Below, one piece after another: positions 39,364 to 50,948 of a stretch of DNA of 64,000 nucleotides (position 1 is the first letter of the stretch; every line of letters starts with the position of its first letter). The notes below the pieces were generated by a model. It saw nothing but the letters and a program-made list of their open reading frames with translations, was not told the DNA's origin and did no database searches. Source of the stretch: Scylla paramamosain (taxonomy: Eukaryota > Arthropoda > Malacostraca > Decapoda > Portunidae). The position numbers and the translations under genes were made by a program. The stretch spans positions 13,379,751 to 13,443,750 of the forward strand of contig NC_087178.1 of the NCBI RefSeq assembly GCF_035594125.1, given 5' to 3'.

Positions 39364-40655
39364 GAGTCTTAAAGGATTTATGTTGTGATGTGATCTTGGG
39401 TCATGATTTTCAAAAACAACACAAGAGTGTAACTTTTCAGTATGGGGGAAATAAGCCAAGTTTAAGGGTAACTAGTAACTGTGCATTGGCAACAGCTGAT
39501 ATCGAGGAGCCTTCACTGTTTCCGAACATGCCTCAACAATGTAAACCAATTGCAGTTAAATCCAGACACTATTGCAAAGATGACCAGTTATTTATAAATG
39601 ACCAGATATCACACTTGCTGTCTGAAGGCATCATTGAGCCAAGCATATCCCCATGGAGAGCACAGGTCGTAGTTGTGAAAGATCCACTTGACAGGCACAA
39701 AAAGAGACTTTGTATTGATTATTCTCAAACCATCAACCAATACACAGAACTAGATGCATATCCCCTTCCGAGGATAGAGGACATGGTACATAATCTTGCA
39801 AAATACAAGGTGTTTTCTACGTTTGACTTGAAGAGTGCATACCACCAAATCAGCATTAAAGAGAGTGAGAGGAAGTATACTGCTTTTGAGGGTGCAGGAA
39901 AACTGTATCAGTTTTGTAGGGTTCCATTTGGTGTCACTAATGGAGTAGCTGTATTTCAGAGAGCTATGGATAAATTAGTTGAAGATGAGGATCTTAAAGA
40001 TACTTTCCCATATCTCGATAATATTACTGTAGCTGGATCAACTCAGGATGAGCATGATGAAAATGTTAAGAAGTTCTTGGAGGTTGTTCGAAAACGGAAG
40101 CTCACCCTCAATGAATCTAAATCAGTTATGTCTGTGCCTATAATCAATGTTCTCGGGTATTGTGTTGGTGATAATGTCATAAAGCCTGATCCTGACAGAT
40201 TACGTCCCCTTCAAGAATTACCACCTCCTACCAATATGGGGTCTTTGCGAAGAGTTCAGGGGTTGTTTGCATATTATGCTAAATGGATCCCTGGCTTCTC
40301 TGATAAAATCCAACCTTTGATAAACACAAAAACTTTTCCGCTGAGTGAATCAGCACTAACTGCCTTTAACTCCTTGAAAAAGCAGCTTATGGATGCTTCT
40401 CTAAGATCTGTGGATAAGAGCCTTCCTTTTTTTGTGGAGTGTGATGCTTCGGAGGTCGCTATCTCAGCAGTCTTAAACCAGGGTGGCCGGCCAGTAGCTT
40501 TTATGTCAAGAACGCTTCAGGGAAGTGAGCTGCATTATCCTGCTGTAGAAAAGGAGGCTACAGCTATTATTGAAGCAGTTTGCAAGAGGAGTCATTTCTT
40601 AGCTAGACGACATTTTACTCTGATTACTGATCAGCGCTCTGTGATGTTCATGTAA
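39364..40655 (+). pseudogene. LTR2 reverse transcriptase and RNase H
   Basis: One frame of over 420 codons. RT: 'SEGIIEPSISPWRAQVVVV', 'FSTFDLKSAYHQISI' (catalytic Asp), 'FCRVPFGVTNGVAVFQRAM', PYLDNITVAG (YxDD box with the second Asp changed to Asn), 'VLGYCVGD'. RNase H: 'FFVECDASEVAISAVL' (Asp), 'VEKEATAI' (Glu), 'LITDQRSVMFM' (Asp), then TAA at 40653. The D-to-N change alone should abolish polymerase activity. Confidence 0.92.
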
Positions 40656-41861
40656 GACAACAGAAAGCGAACCAAGATAAAGAATAACAAGATACAAGAG
40701 TGGAGGCTGGAGCTGGCATCATTCAGTTATACAATACAGTATCGTCCTGGGAAACAGAATGTTGCGCCAGATACCTTGACTCATGCATACTGTTGTTCTG
40801 TTTCCTCAATGTCGAATCTCACTGACATCCATGAGAATCTTTGCCACCCTGGGGTAACTTGGCTTTTGCATTTTGTGCGGTCTAAGAACCTTCCCTTCTC
40901 AACAGATGATGTGAAAAAGGTGTGTGCTACTTGTAAGGTCTGTGCACAGCAAAAACCACAATTCCATCGTTCAGCACAAGGGGTCCTCATTAAAGCCACA
41001 CAGCCAATGAAACGCCTTAGCATTGACTTCAAAGGACCTTTGCCTTCCACCACAAACAATAAGTACATACTTACAGTTGTTGACGAATACTCACGTTTTC
41101 CTTTTGCACTTCCTTGTCTAAATATGCATTCAAAAACAGTAATCAAATGTCTTGAGTCTATCTTCAGTCTTTGTGGAATGCCAAGTTTAATTCATTCAGA
41201 TCAAGGTCCTTCTTTTATTTCTCAAGAACTGAAGCTGTACCTTTCTCAGAAAGGGGTAGCAACAAGCAAAACAACACCTTATCACCCAATGGGTAATGGC
41301 CAGGTTGAGAGGTACAACGGAATTATTTGGAAAGCTGTTTGTTTAACACTTGCATCTCATGGTTTGAGGAATCAACACTGGGAGATGGTGCTTCCTGAGG
41401 TTTTGCATTCAATAAGATCACTCTTATGTACTGCAACCAATGAGACCCCACATGAGCGTTTCTTCAGGTTTCAACGACGTTCTAGTTTTGGAAATGGATT
41501 ACCATCATGGCTTTTGACCCCTGGACAAGTGTTATTGCGACGGCATGTTAGGTCTAGCAAACACGAACCATTAACTGATCAGGTAGAACTTGTTGATGTG
41601 AACCCAATGTATGCAAGTGTCAAATATCCAGATGGCCGTGAGTCAACCATGTCTATCTGTGACTTAGCTCCAAGTCCTGAGAGTCCGACGACTCCTGTGC
41701 ACCAGGATGAAGCACAAGAAAATATAGAGACCCCAGGTTCACCCAAAACCCAAGGTGTACCACCTCATAATAATCATGATTCCCATTCACCCGCTGGGCC
41801 CATTGAGTTAAGGAGGTCGACTCGTGTGTCGAAGCCCCCCGATCGTTACGGATGGGATTAA
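40656..41861 (+). CDS. LTR2 integrase
   Basis: Open frame downstream of the 40653 stop; translation from Met 40776 would be artificial, since it is the C-terminal part of pol. HHCC: 'HENLCHPGVTWLLHFV', 'CATCKVCAQQ'. DDE core: RLSIDFKGPLP (Asp), 'LIHSDQGPSFISQ' (Asp), HPMGNGQVERYNG (Glu), all present. C-terminal tail to 'STRVSKPPDRYGWD', stop 41859-41861. The best kept protein of this element. Confidence 0.9.
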   Translation, partial: DNRKRTKIKNNKIQEWRLELASFSYTIQYRPGKQNVAPDTLTHAYCCSVSSMSNLTDIHENLCHPGVTWLLHFVRSKNLPFSTDDVKKVCATCKVCAQQKPQFHRSAQGVLIKATQPMKRLSIDFKGPLPSTTNNKYILTVVDEYSRFPFALPCLNMHSKTVIKCLESIFSLCGMPSLIHSDQGPSFISQELKLYLSQKGVATSKTTPYHPMGNGQVERYNGIIWKAVCLTLASHGLRNQHWEMVLPEVLHSIRSLLCTATNETPHERFFRFQRRSSFGNGLPSWLLTPGQVLLRRHVRSSKHEPLTDQVELVDVNPMYASVKYPDGRESTMSICDLAPSPESPTTPVHQDEAQENIETPGSPKTQGVPPHNNHDSHSPAGPIELRRSTRVSKPPDRYGWD

Positions 41862-41929
41862 ACCTGATATGTTCAGATATCTACCTGGAACTCATTTTGT
41901 TAATGTTGAATTTTTCTAGGAGGGGAAAA

Positions 41930-42266
41930 TGTGGTAATTATTGTACATTGGCAACACTGATTGGCGTTACTGTTTTCACGTTTGGTAGCACTGTGTATCG
42001 TCAGTCACAATGGTACCACAGGCCAGTGCAGACCCAGCTGTTTCCTTCTGTTAATGTGTGAGTTTGTGTGTGTATTTATGTTGTTTTGTCCTGTTATGTA
42101 CTGTGTTCGTGCTGTGTTGCATGATTGTCATTAATTGTTTATATTGAGTTAATGTGTTGTGTAATTGTCAGTAGTTATTTTTGTCTGTATCTGTTACAGA
42201 TATGAGAGCCTGGTATTTTGTTGAATAAAGCTTGGAGTTGCCACCAAGCGTTTCAGTCTCATTACA
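41930..42266 (+). repeat. LTR2 3' LTR
   Basis: 337 bp, gap-free match to the 5' LTR with about 7 substitutions; followed by TSD ACTAT. Confidence 0.93.
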
Positions 42267-44437
<2,171 letters not shown>

Positions 44438-44534
44438 CACACGCACACACACACACACACACACAAATAAATAAATAAATAAATAAATAAAATAAATAAA
44501 CAAATAGATAAGAAAATAAATAAAAAAAAGAAGG
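44438..44534. repeat. (AC)n then (AAAT)n
   Basis: AC tract to 44465, then AAATA units to about 44500 and an A-rich run. Confidence 0.92.
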
Positions 44535-44725
44535 GTGCATGTTCAACTAACCTCAAGAATTACAGGTTCCCATATCAAATTATTGAAATCTGGAATGATT
44601 TGAAGGAGGTGGTTGTGGTAAACAGTGTACACATGTTTAACAATAAACTGGATACATATGGTTTATGGACACAGGACAAAATCAGCTTTGGCTCATACGC
44701 AGTACAATACAATTAGGTAAATACA
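44535..44725 (+). mobile_element. N1 fragment i (3' terminal 190 bp)
   Basis: Reads as the last part of the C-terminal domain ('NYRFPYQIIEIWNDLKEVVV', 'TVYTCLTINW'-type) and ends 'CAATACAATTAGGTAAATAC'. It resembles copies a, c and k (5.6, 25.7 and 50.8 kb) more than copy g, so it is not a simple duplicate of its neighbour. Confidence 0.8.
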
Positions 44726-44780
44726 TACACACAAACATATGAACACACACACACACACACACACACCCACACACACAGTA
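44726..44780. repeat. (AC)n microsatellite
   Basis: Imperfect CA-rich tract after fragment i. Confidence 0.9.
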
Positions 44781-45196
44781 GTACATGCGAAGAGTGAAGG
44801 GTGCAGAAGCACAGCTGTAAGAGAGGAAGGGACATGGACAGTGGCATACACTAATGTGGATGGTTTAGTTTCAGTGATGGATGAAGTGAATTAATTTATA
44901 AAAGCAAATGAACCAGACATCATGGCAATGGTAGAAAATAAACTAAGAGATTCAGAGACACCAAATTTAGGAAGGGGAAAGTACAATATATGGATAAAAA
45001 ACATGTGGAAAAGGAGGAGGTGAAGTGATGATTCTTGTTAAAAAGATTATCAGGGTGGAGAGTGTGGAAAAGGCAGAAGGCTTGGTGGAAGGCCTAAACT
45101 TATAACTAATAAATGGAAGAAGAGGAAGATGATATGTCACAGTGGTGTATGTTCCACTGAAAAACAAAGGCCTGGAATAGACAAGAGCATGAACAG

Positions 45197-45562
45197 ATGC
45201 TGAGTGATACTAAAGAATGGCTTATAAAGAAAATGAAAGAAAACAACAAAACTGTTATAATGGGAAATTTTAATTGTAAAGAGATAAGTTGGGAGGAGTG
45301 GAACACAAGAGGAGGAGAAGACTCATGGGGAGATAAGGTTCTGAAACTGGCAATGAATAATATTATGACACAGTGGGTTGAGGAAAACACTAGATACAGA
45401 GGAGGAGAGGAGCCATCAAGACTTGATCTGGTATTACCAAAAGAAGCAGATATTATAGAAGACATGATAAGATTTTGTATTAAAGAAAAAGAGAGGAAAG
45501 TAGATGTGAAGATTATAAAAGTGAAAGATTTAATTATGGAAAGTCAAATTTTAAACAAATGA
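45197..45562 (+). pseudogene. N1-j endonuclease C-terminal part
   Basis: 'NKTVIMGNFNCKEISWEEW' (GDFN changed to GNFN), 'TQWVEENTRYRGGEEPSRL', 'DLVLPKEADII'. The expected GKSDHV is absent and the frame runs into AKADF-like linker with a small deletion. Catalytically dead by two changes. Confidence 0.8.
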
Positions 45563-46833
45563 GGAGATACTTTGGTGAAGCGGACTGGAGTACACTTATC
45601 ACAGCAAGTAATGTGCAAAAGAAGTGGGAAGCTTTCATCAATATTTATGAAGAGGGAGTGAGAAAATATGTACCAAAAGTAGAGACAAAGAGAAGATATA
45701 ACAATGACTGGTATAATAGATGTGAAATAGCTAGGGAGGAGAGGGAAACGGCATGGAATAGATGGCAGAGGAAAAATACACAGGAGCTATGGCAAAACTA
45801 CACAACTACAAAAAATGAATATGTAAGGGTTATTAGAGAAGAAAAGAAAAATTATGAGAAAGATGTTATGGACAAATGCAAAGAGAAACCAAAACTATTC
45901 TTCAGATATGTGAACAGCAAAATGAAAAATAGAGAAGGAATAAGCAGACTGAAGGTGAATGGTCAAATGTGTGAGGATCTGGCTGAATTGGCAGAGATAA
46001 TGAACAGGAGTTTTCAATCAGTATTCACAAAAGAGAAAACATTTGTGTGGCAGAGTGAGATGAGTGAGGAAATGGGTCTGGGGGAAATCCAAGTGACTGA
46101 AGAGGATGTCCAGAAACAAATGGAGGGACTAGACGTTAGGAAGGCCCCTAGACCTGATGGAGCGTCAGGATGGATACTAAAAGAGTGCAATCAGCAGTTG
46201 ACATGGGTAATACATAATATTACTGAAAGCTCCCGAATTGAAAGCAGAGTCCCAACTGAATGGAAGAAAGCCAACATAGTGCCAATCTACAAAGGTGGTA
46301 GTAAAGAGGAGCCCTTAAACTATAGACCTGTGTCTCTAACAAGTGTGGTGTGCAAAATGTGTGAAAGATTGGTGAAGGATAAATGGATACAGTACCTAGA
46401 AGGAAATGAAGTGATAATAAAGCAACAATTTGGATTTAGGAGAGGGAGATCGTGTGTTACAAACTCACTGAGTTTTTATTCTAGAGTGGTGGATATAATG
46501 CAAGAAAGAGATGGATGGGCTGATTGTGTTTATTTAGACCTGAAGAAGGCCTTTGATAAAGTGCCACACAGGAAATTGTTGTGGAAGTTGAAGCATAATG
46601 GTGAGCTAAGGGGGGGCCTGCTGAGATGGATGGAAAATTTCTTGACAAAAAGAGAAATGAGAATGGTGGTAAAAGATAAAAAATCATCATGGAGGGAAGT
46701 CCTAAGTAGAGTACCCCAAGGCTCAGTACTTGCACCAATCATGTTTGCAGCTTGTATAAATGATATGATGGAGAGTGTGAACAGCTACATGAGCATTTTT
46801 GCGTATGATGCAAAGTTGCTGAAGAAAGTTTAG
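45559..46833 (+). pseudogene. N1-j linker and reverse transcriptase
   Basis: 424-codon frame: linker ('ASNVQKKWEAFINIYEEGV', 'WNRWQRKNTQELWQNY', 'KPKLFFRYVNSKMKNR'), RT entry ('APRPDGASGWILKECNQQL'), 'NYRPVSLTSVVCKMCERLV', QFGFRRGRSCVTN, YLDLKKAFDKVPH (Asp), RVPQGSVLAPIM, FAYDAKLL (first catalytic Asp replaced by Tyr). A TAG stop at 46831-46833 truncates it. Confidence 0.9.
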
Positions 46834-46851
46834 AGTGCAGAGGACTGAGGA

Positions 46852-47502
46852 ATGTTACAAGAAGACCTGAACAAGATATCAGAGTGGAGTTATAGATGGG
46901 AAATGGAATTTAATTTAAAGAAGTGTAAAGTAATAGAATTTGGAAAAAGTACAAGAAGAGTAAAAGGAAATTATGTGTTGAATGGTGTAAGGTTGAGTGG
47001 AGCAGAAGAGGAAAAGGATCTCGGTGTTACAGTGACAGGAAACCTGACCCCGGAGAGACACATTAGCAAAATTACAGGAGAAACCTATAACTTGTTGAGA
47101 AGAATAAGGCAGGCCTTTGCATATATGGATGAAGAGATGGTCAGGAAGATGATCGTGTCACTGATAAGACCTAGACTAGAATATGCAGCAGAAGTGTGGT
47201 TGCCATACAAGAAAAAGGATATAAGGAAGTTGGAGAGAGTTCAGAGAGCAGCTACAAAGATGCTACCAAGTATCAGGGACTTGTCATATGAAGAGAGACT
47301 GGCAAGGATACATCTACCAACGCTGGAAAAGAGGAGAGAAAGGGGAGACCTGATTACGATATATAAAGCATATGAGGGAGCAGAGGAGGTGGACCGGAGT
47401 GACTTAATGGTCTGGGATACACGGGACACTAGAGGACATGGAAAGAGGCTGAAGAGGAGAGCTTGTAGAAGAGATGTCAAAAAGTATAGTTTCCCGTATT
47501 GA
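46852..47502 (+). pseudogene. N1-j C-terminal domain
   Basis: Follows the RT stop in the same frame by 6 codons. 'WEMEFNLKKCKVIEFGKS' (thumb-proximal motif), 'KDLGVTVTGNLTPERHISK', 'LIRPRLEYAAEVWLPYKKK', 'LERVQRAATKMLPSIRDLS', 'RRERGDLITIYKA', 'RRACRRDVKKYSFPY'. A one-base shift at 47500 loses the last 40 codons, present in frame +1. Function of this conserved tail is unclear. Confidence 0.85.
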
Positions 47503-47631
47503 TGTATGGAACAGTCTAGATGAGGAGATAGTAAATGCAGAAAGTATACATGGATTCAAGGCTAAGTTGGATATTAAAAGATATGGAGATGGGACAGCAT
47601 GAGCATAGCTCTTTTCCCATAAAGCACAACT

Positions 47632-47647
47632 AGGTAAACAACTAGGT

Positions 47648-47709
<62 letters not shown>

Positions 47710-47806
47710 ACACTTGAACAAACCTTATGGAAAATATAATGCCATAATGTGTTTGTTCAAGTATGTGTGTGTGTATATGTGTGTGTATTTACCTATTTAC
47801 AACTAG
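47632..47806. repeat. Long imperfect palindrome with AC/GT arms
   Basis: Left arm: AACTAGGTAAAC, (AC)n, ACTTGAACAAAC (47712-47723). Right arm: GTTTGTTCAAGT (47751-47762), GT-rich run, then GTATTTACCTATTTACAACT. Spacer 47724-47750. The segment 47725-47762 is the reverse complement of 53347-53384, beside the last N1 copy of the array. Confidence 0.88.
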
Positions 47807-47840
47807 GTAAATACACACACACACACACACACACACACAA
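47807..47840. repeat. N1 terminal motif and (AC)n, direct orientation
   Basis: AACTAGGTAAATAC at 47801-47814 followed by about 13 AC units, immediately left of N1-k. It forms the end of the palindrome's right arm and the start of a new direct-orientation tail. Confidence 0.85.
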
Positions 47841-48041
47841 AGAAAGAAACAAGGTGAAAGAGTTAAAAGAGGAGACCAAGACAAAAAACGAAGAGAGAAC
47901 ACAGGAACAGGCAGAAAGGTATATATGGAGAGTGATAGACATGAAAATGAGGAAATAGTGGTTAAAGAATGCGGGGCAAGAAGTAAGACAACAAAGAGAG
48001 AACACAAAAGAAATGGGTCCACAATAAATTAAATTAAAGTT

Positions 48042-49538
48042 ATGTATACAAACATAGATGGATTAGTGTCCAGCCTAAGGGAACTAAGAGATTATTTACA
48101 TGAAAAGAAACCAGAAGTGGCATGCATTATGGAAACAAAACTAACAAGGGAGATTAATGTTGAATTTGAAGAAGAAGGATATAACACATGGAGAAGAGAC
48201 AGAAAGAATAAGGGAGGAGGAGGAGTGATGATTCTAGTAAGAAAAAACATCTTGATAGAAACAGTGGAATATGGTGAAGGGAGGTCAGAAACATTGAGTG
48301 TGGAGATCAAGATCCAAGGACAAGAAAGCAGAAAAATTATTGTTGCGTACATGCCTCCAAAGACCAACACTTGGGCGACTGATGATTATAAGCACATGCA
48401 AAGCGAGTTCATAAAAAGTATAGATGACATGCTAAAGATAAGAAACAAGGTGTTACTAGTAGGAGATTTTAATAGCAAGGAGATAAACTGGGGGGAGATG
48501 GAGGTGACAGGGATTGCCAGTACATGGAGTGAAAAATTTTTACAGACTATGATGGTAAACACGATGGATCAATGGGTGAAAGAAAATACTAGGTACAGAG
48601 GGGAAGATGAACCATCACTACTAGACTTGGTTTTTACAAAAAAGCCAGAAAATGAACCAAGTATAGAATATTTGTGTCCAGTGGGAAAAAGTGATCATGT
48701 GAAGATGGAGATAGAGATCAAAGAAGAAGTGCCAAAATTCAATGAGGAATATAAAAATGAGAGAAAAAATTATGCTAAGGCAGACTTTACAGGGTTAAAG
48801 AAATTCTACGGAGAGCTTGATTGGAGTAATTTATTAAGAAGTATAGAGGTGCAGAAAAAATATGAAGTGTTTTTAAGCAAGTTTAGAGAAGGTATTGAAA
48901 GATATGTGCCAAGATATAAGGTGAAAGAAAATCAGAAAGTGTGGTTTAATGCAAAGTGTGCTGAGGCAAAAAAAAAGAAGGAGAGGGCATGGAAAAAAAT
49001 GAGGAAACAATGGAATGAGATAAATAGAGAAGAATACAGGACAGCTAGAAATGATTATGTTAAAATAAGAAGAGAAGAAGAAAGAAATTTTGAAATATAT
49101 ATAGTTGGAAAGTGTAAAGAACCCAAACTTTTCTATAGATATGTAAATGGAAAAATAAAGCATAGAGATACCATTACAAAGCTGAAGAAAAATGGAGAAA
49201 TTTATGAAACCACACAAGAGATGGCTGAGATACTGAATAAAAGCTTCAAGTCTGTATTTACAAGAGAAACTGTCTTTGCATCACTGGGAGATGAGGAACA
49301 ACAGAAAGGAATAGAAAACATACATGTGGAAAGAAAAGAAATTAAAAGACTACTGGAAGAGCTAGATACTAGGAAGGCGATGGGACCAGACAAAGTAAAT
49401 AGATGGATATTGAAAGAATGTAGAGAGGAATTGGAAGAACCAATATGGGAGATAATTAACAGTTCTTTGAAGGAGGAAAAAGTACCAAAGGAATGGAAGA
49501 GAGCAAATAATTATAGTACCGTTATACAAAGGAGGTAA
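48042..49538 (+). CDS. N1-k ORF2, endonuclease and linker
   Basis: 498 codons. Met is placed at the family ORF2 start (MYTNIDGL). EN: Asn in TNIDG (residue 4), Glu in CIMETKL (about 31), 'GGGGVMILVRK', 'AYMPPKTNTW', GDFNSKEINW (about 141-144), 'LLDLVFTKKP', GKSDHVKMEI (about 217), all expected catalytic residues present. Linker follows, with RT entry 'DTRKAMGPDKVNRWILKEC' near residue 450. A one-base slip in the AAATAATT run near 49508 shifts the frame into the next one. Confidence 0.92.
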   Translation: MYTNIDGLVSSLRELRDYLHEKKPEVACIMETKLTREINVEFEEEGYNTWRRDRKNKGGGGVMILVRKNILIETVEYGEGRSETLSVEIKIQGQESRKIIVAYMPPKTNTWATDDYKHMQSEFIKSIDDMLKIRNKVLLVGDFNSKEINWGEMEVTGIASTWSEKFLQTMMVNTMDQWVKENTRYRGEDEPSLLDLVFTKKPENEPSIEYLCPVGKSDHVKMEIEIKEEVPKFNEEYKNERKNYAKADFTGLKKFYGELDWSNLLRSIEVQKKYEVFLSKFREGIERYVPRYKVKENQKVWFNAKCAEAKKKKERAWKKMRKQWNEINREEYRTARNDYVKIRREEERNFEIYIVGKCKEPKLFYRYVNGKIKHRDTITKLKKNGEIYETTQEMAEILNKSFKSVFTRETVFASLGDEEQQKGIENIHVERKEIKRLLEELDTRKAMGPDKVNRWILKECREELEEPIWEIINSSLKEEKVPKEWKRANNYSTVIQRR

Positions 49539-49542
49539 TAAA

Positions 49543-50724
49543 ATGGAACCACTGAATTACAGACCAGTCTCACTCACGAGTATTGTAAGTAAACTCTGTG
49601 AAATAGTCATTAAAAACAGATGGGTGCAATATCTTGAACAAGAAAATATAATAACAGAAAAACAATTCGGTTTCAGGAAAGAGAGATCTTGCGTAACAAA
49701 CTTACTGAGCTTTTATACAAGAGTAATAGATAAACTACAAGAGAGAGATGGTTGGGTTGATGCAGTCTATTTAGATCTGAAAAAAGCTTTTGATACAGTT
49801 CCACATAAAAGTCTCATATGGAAACTGGAACATCGAGGAGGGCTAAAAGGAAAAATACTTGAGTGGATGAAGGATTATCTCCAAGGTAGGGAAATGAGTA
49901 CAGTAATCAGAGATAATAAATCAAGTTGGTGCGAAGTAACAAGCGGAGTACCACAAGGGTCTGTGTTGGCACCTATAATGCTTCAGGTCTATATAAATGA
50001 TATGATGGTGGGTTTAAATAGCTACACTAACATGTTTGCAGATGATGCAAAATTGATGAAAGTAATAAAGAACCAAGAGGATTGTGAGGAACTACAGAGG
50101 GATATTGATAGAATTTATGAATGGAGTAAACGATGGAAATTAGAATTCAATATAAAGAAGTGCCATGTAATGGAGATGGGAAGAAGTAAAAGGAGACCTT
50201 CATGGGAGTATAAGATGGGAGGAATCACAATACCAAAGAGCAAAGAAGAAAAAGACTTGGGAGTAATAATTCAAGACACGCTATCACCAGAAAAACACAT
50301 CAATGGAATATTTGGCTCTACATATAATTTGCTAGCAAATATCAGGGTGGCATTTAATTACCTAGACAAAGAAATGATGAAGAAAATTATAACACACATG
50401 ATACGTCCCAAACTGGAATACGCAGCAGTGGTATGGTCTCCACACAAGAAGAAAGATATAAGGAATTTGGAAAGGATACAAAGAACAGCTACAAAAATGA
50501 TACTTGAATTGGAAGACCTAAGTTACGAGGAAAGACTGGAAGAAATTGAATTACCAACACTGCAAGAAAGAAGGGAAAGAGGAGACCTGATAACAATGTT
50601 CAAATTAGTAAATGGCATGGAGAAGATAGACAGAGATGATCTAGTTGTAAAAGTGGAGGAAGGAGATAGACGTACAAGGGGACATATGAAGAAATTAAAG
50701 AAGTCATTGTTTGGGAGATATTAA
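49543..50724 (+). CDS. N1-k ORF2, reverse transcriptase and C-terminal domain
   Basis: 393 codons continuing ORF2 after the slip. 'LNYRPVSLTSIVSKLCEIV', KQFGFRKERSCVTN, YLDLKKAFDTVPH (Asp), GVPQGSVLAPIM, FADDAKLMKV (Asp pair at about 50041-50046). Then 'WKLEFNIKKCHVMEMGRS', 'KDLGVIIQDTLSPEKHING', 'MIRPKLEYAAVVWSPHKKK', 'RRERGDLITMFKLV'. Stop at 50722 is premature: the family tail (KKYSFPHRTVEIWNNL) follows in another frame. Confidence 0.92.
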   Translation: MEPLNYRPVSLTSIVSKLCEIVIKNRWVQYLEQENIITEKQFGFRKERSCVTNLLSFYTRVIDKLQERDGWVDAVYLDLKKAFDTVPHKSLIWKLEHRGGLKGKILEWMKDYLQGREMSTVIRDNKSSWCEVTSGVPQGSVLAPIMLQVYINDMMVGLNSYTNMFADDAKLMKVIKNQEDCEELQRDIDRIYEWSKRWKLEFNIKKCHVMEMGRSKRRPSWEYKMGGITIPKSKEEKDLGVIIQDTLSPEKHINGIFGSTYNLLANIRVAFNYLDKEMMKKIITHMIRPKLEYAAVVWSPHKKKDIRNLERIQRTATKMILELEDLSYEERLEEIELPTLQERRERGDLITMFKLVNGMEKIDRDDLVVKVEEGDRRTRGHMKKLKKSLFGRY

Positions 50725-50899
50725 GAAATACAGCTTTCCACATCGAACGGTTGAAATATGGAATAACTTAAAAGAAGAGGAGGTTGCGGCAAAGAGTGTG
50801 TACATGTTTAAAGAGAGATTGGACAAATTCGGGTATGGAGACAGGACTAATTGAGCTTTGGCTCGGACCCTGTACTATACAACTAGGTAAACTAGGTAA

Positions 50900-50901
<2 letters not shown>

Positions 50902-50945
<44 letters not shown>
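50902..50945. repeat. (AC)n microsatellite at the N1-k 3' end
   Basis: About 22 AC units between N1-k and N1-l. Confidence 0.96.

Positions 50946-50948
<3 letters not shown>

Larger units (their letters stand above)
37920..42266 (+). mobile_element. Ty3/gypsy-type LTR retrotransposon, LTR2
   Basis: Two 337-bp LTRs (TGTGGTAATT...CTCATTACA) at 37920-38256 and 41930-42266, differing at about 7 sites by eye (about 98% identity), so the insertion is fairly recent. TSD ACTAT at 37915-37919 and 42267-42271. Polypurine tract AGGAGGGGAAAA abuts the 3' LTR. Order gag, protease, RT, RNase H, integrase. A gag frameshift near 38690 and stops at 39361 and 40653 break it. It splits N1-g in its RT. Confidence 0.95.
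44781..47649 (+). mobile_element. N1 copy j, ORF2 and 3' end
   Basis: Starts just before ORF2: 'NVDGLVSVMDEVN' at about 44855, decayed EN N-terminus, EN C-terminus (45197-45480), a deletion removing SDH, long linker-RT frame (45559-46833), C-terminal frame (46852-47502), 3' terminus with two copies of AACTAGGTAAAC at 47627-47650. The 5' edge abuts (AC)n. FADD is FAYD, so polymerase-dead. Confidence 0.9.
47841..50901 (+). mobile_element. N1 copy k, most complete ORF2
   Basis: Starts AAAGAAAGAAAC right after (AC)n, in the last part of ORF1. ORF2 runs 48042-50722 with one frameshift near 49510, then a second near 50708 in the last 50 codons. The 3' UTR ends with a double terminal motif AACTAGGTAAACTAGGTAAA at 50880 and (AC)n. 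EN and RT catalytic residues are intact, so this is the best reference for the family. Confidence 0.93.
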
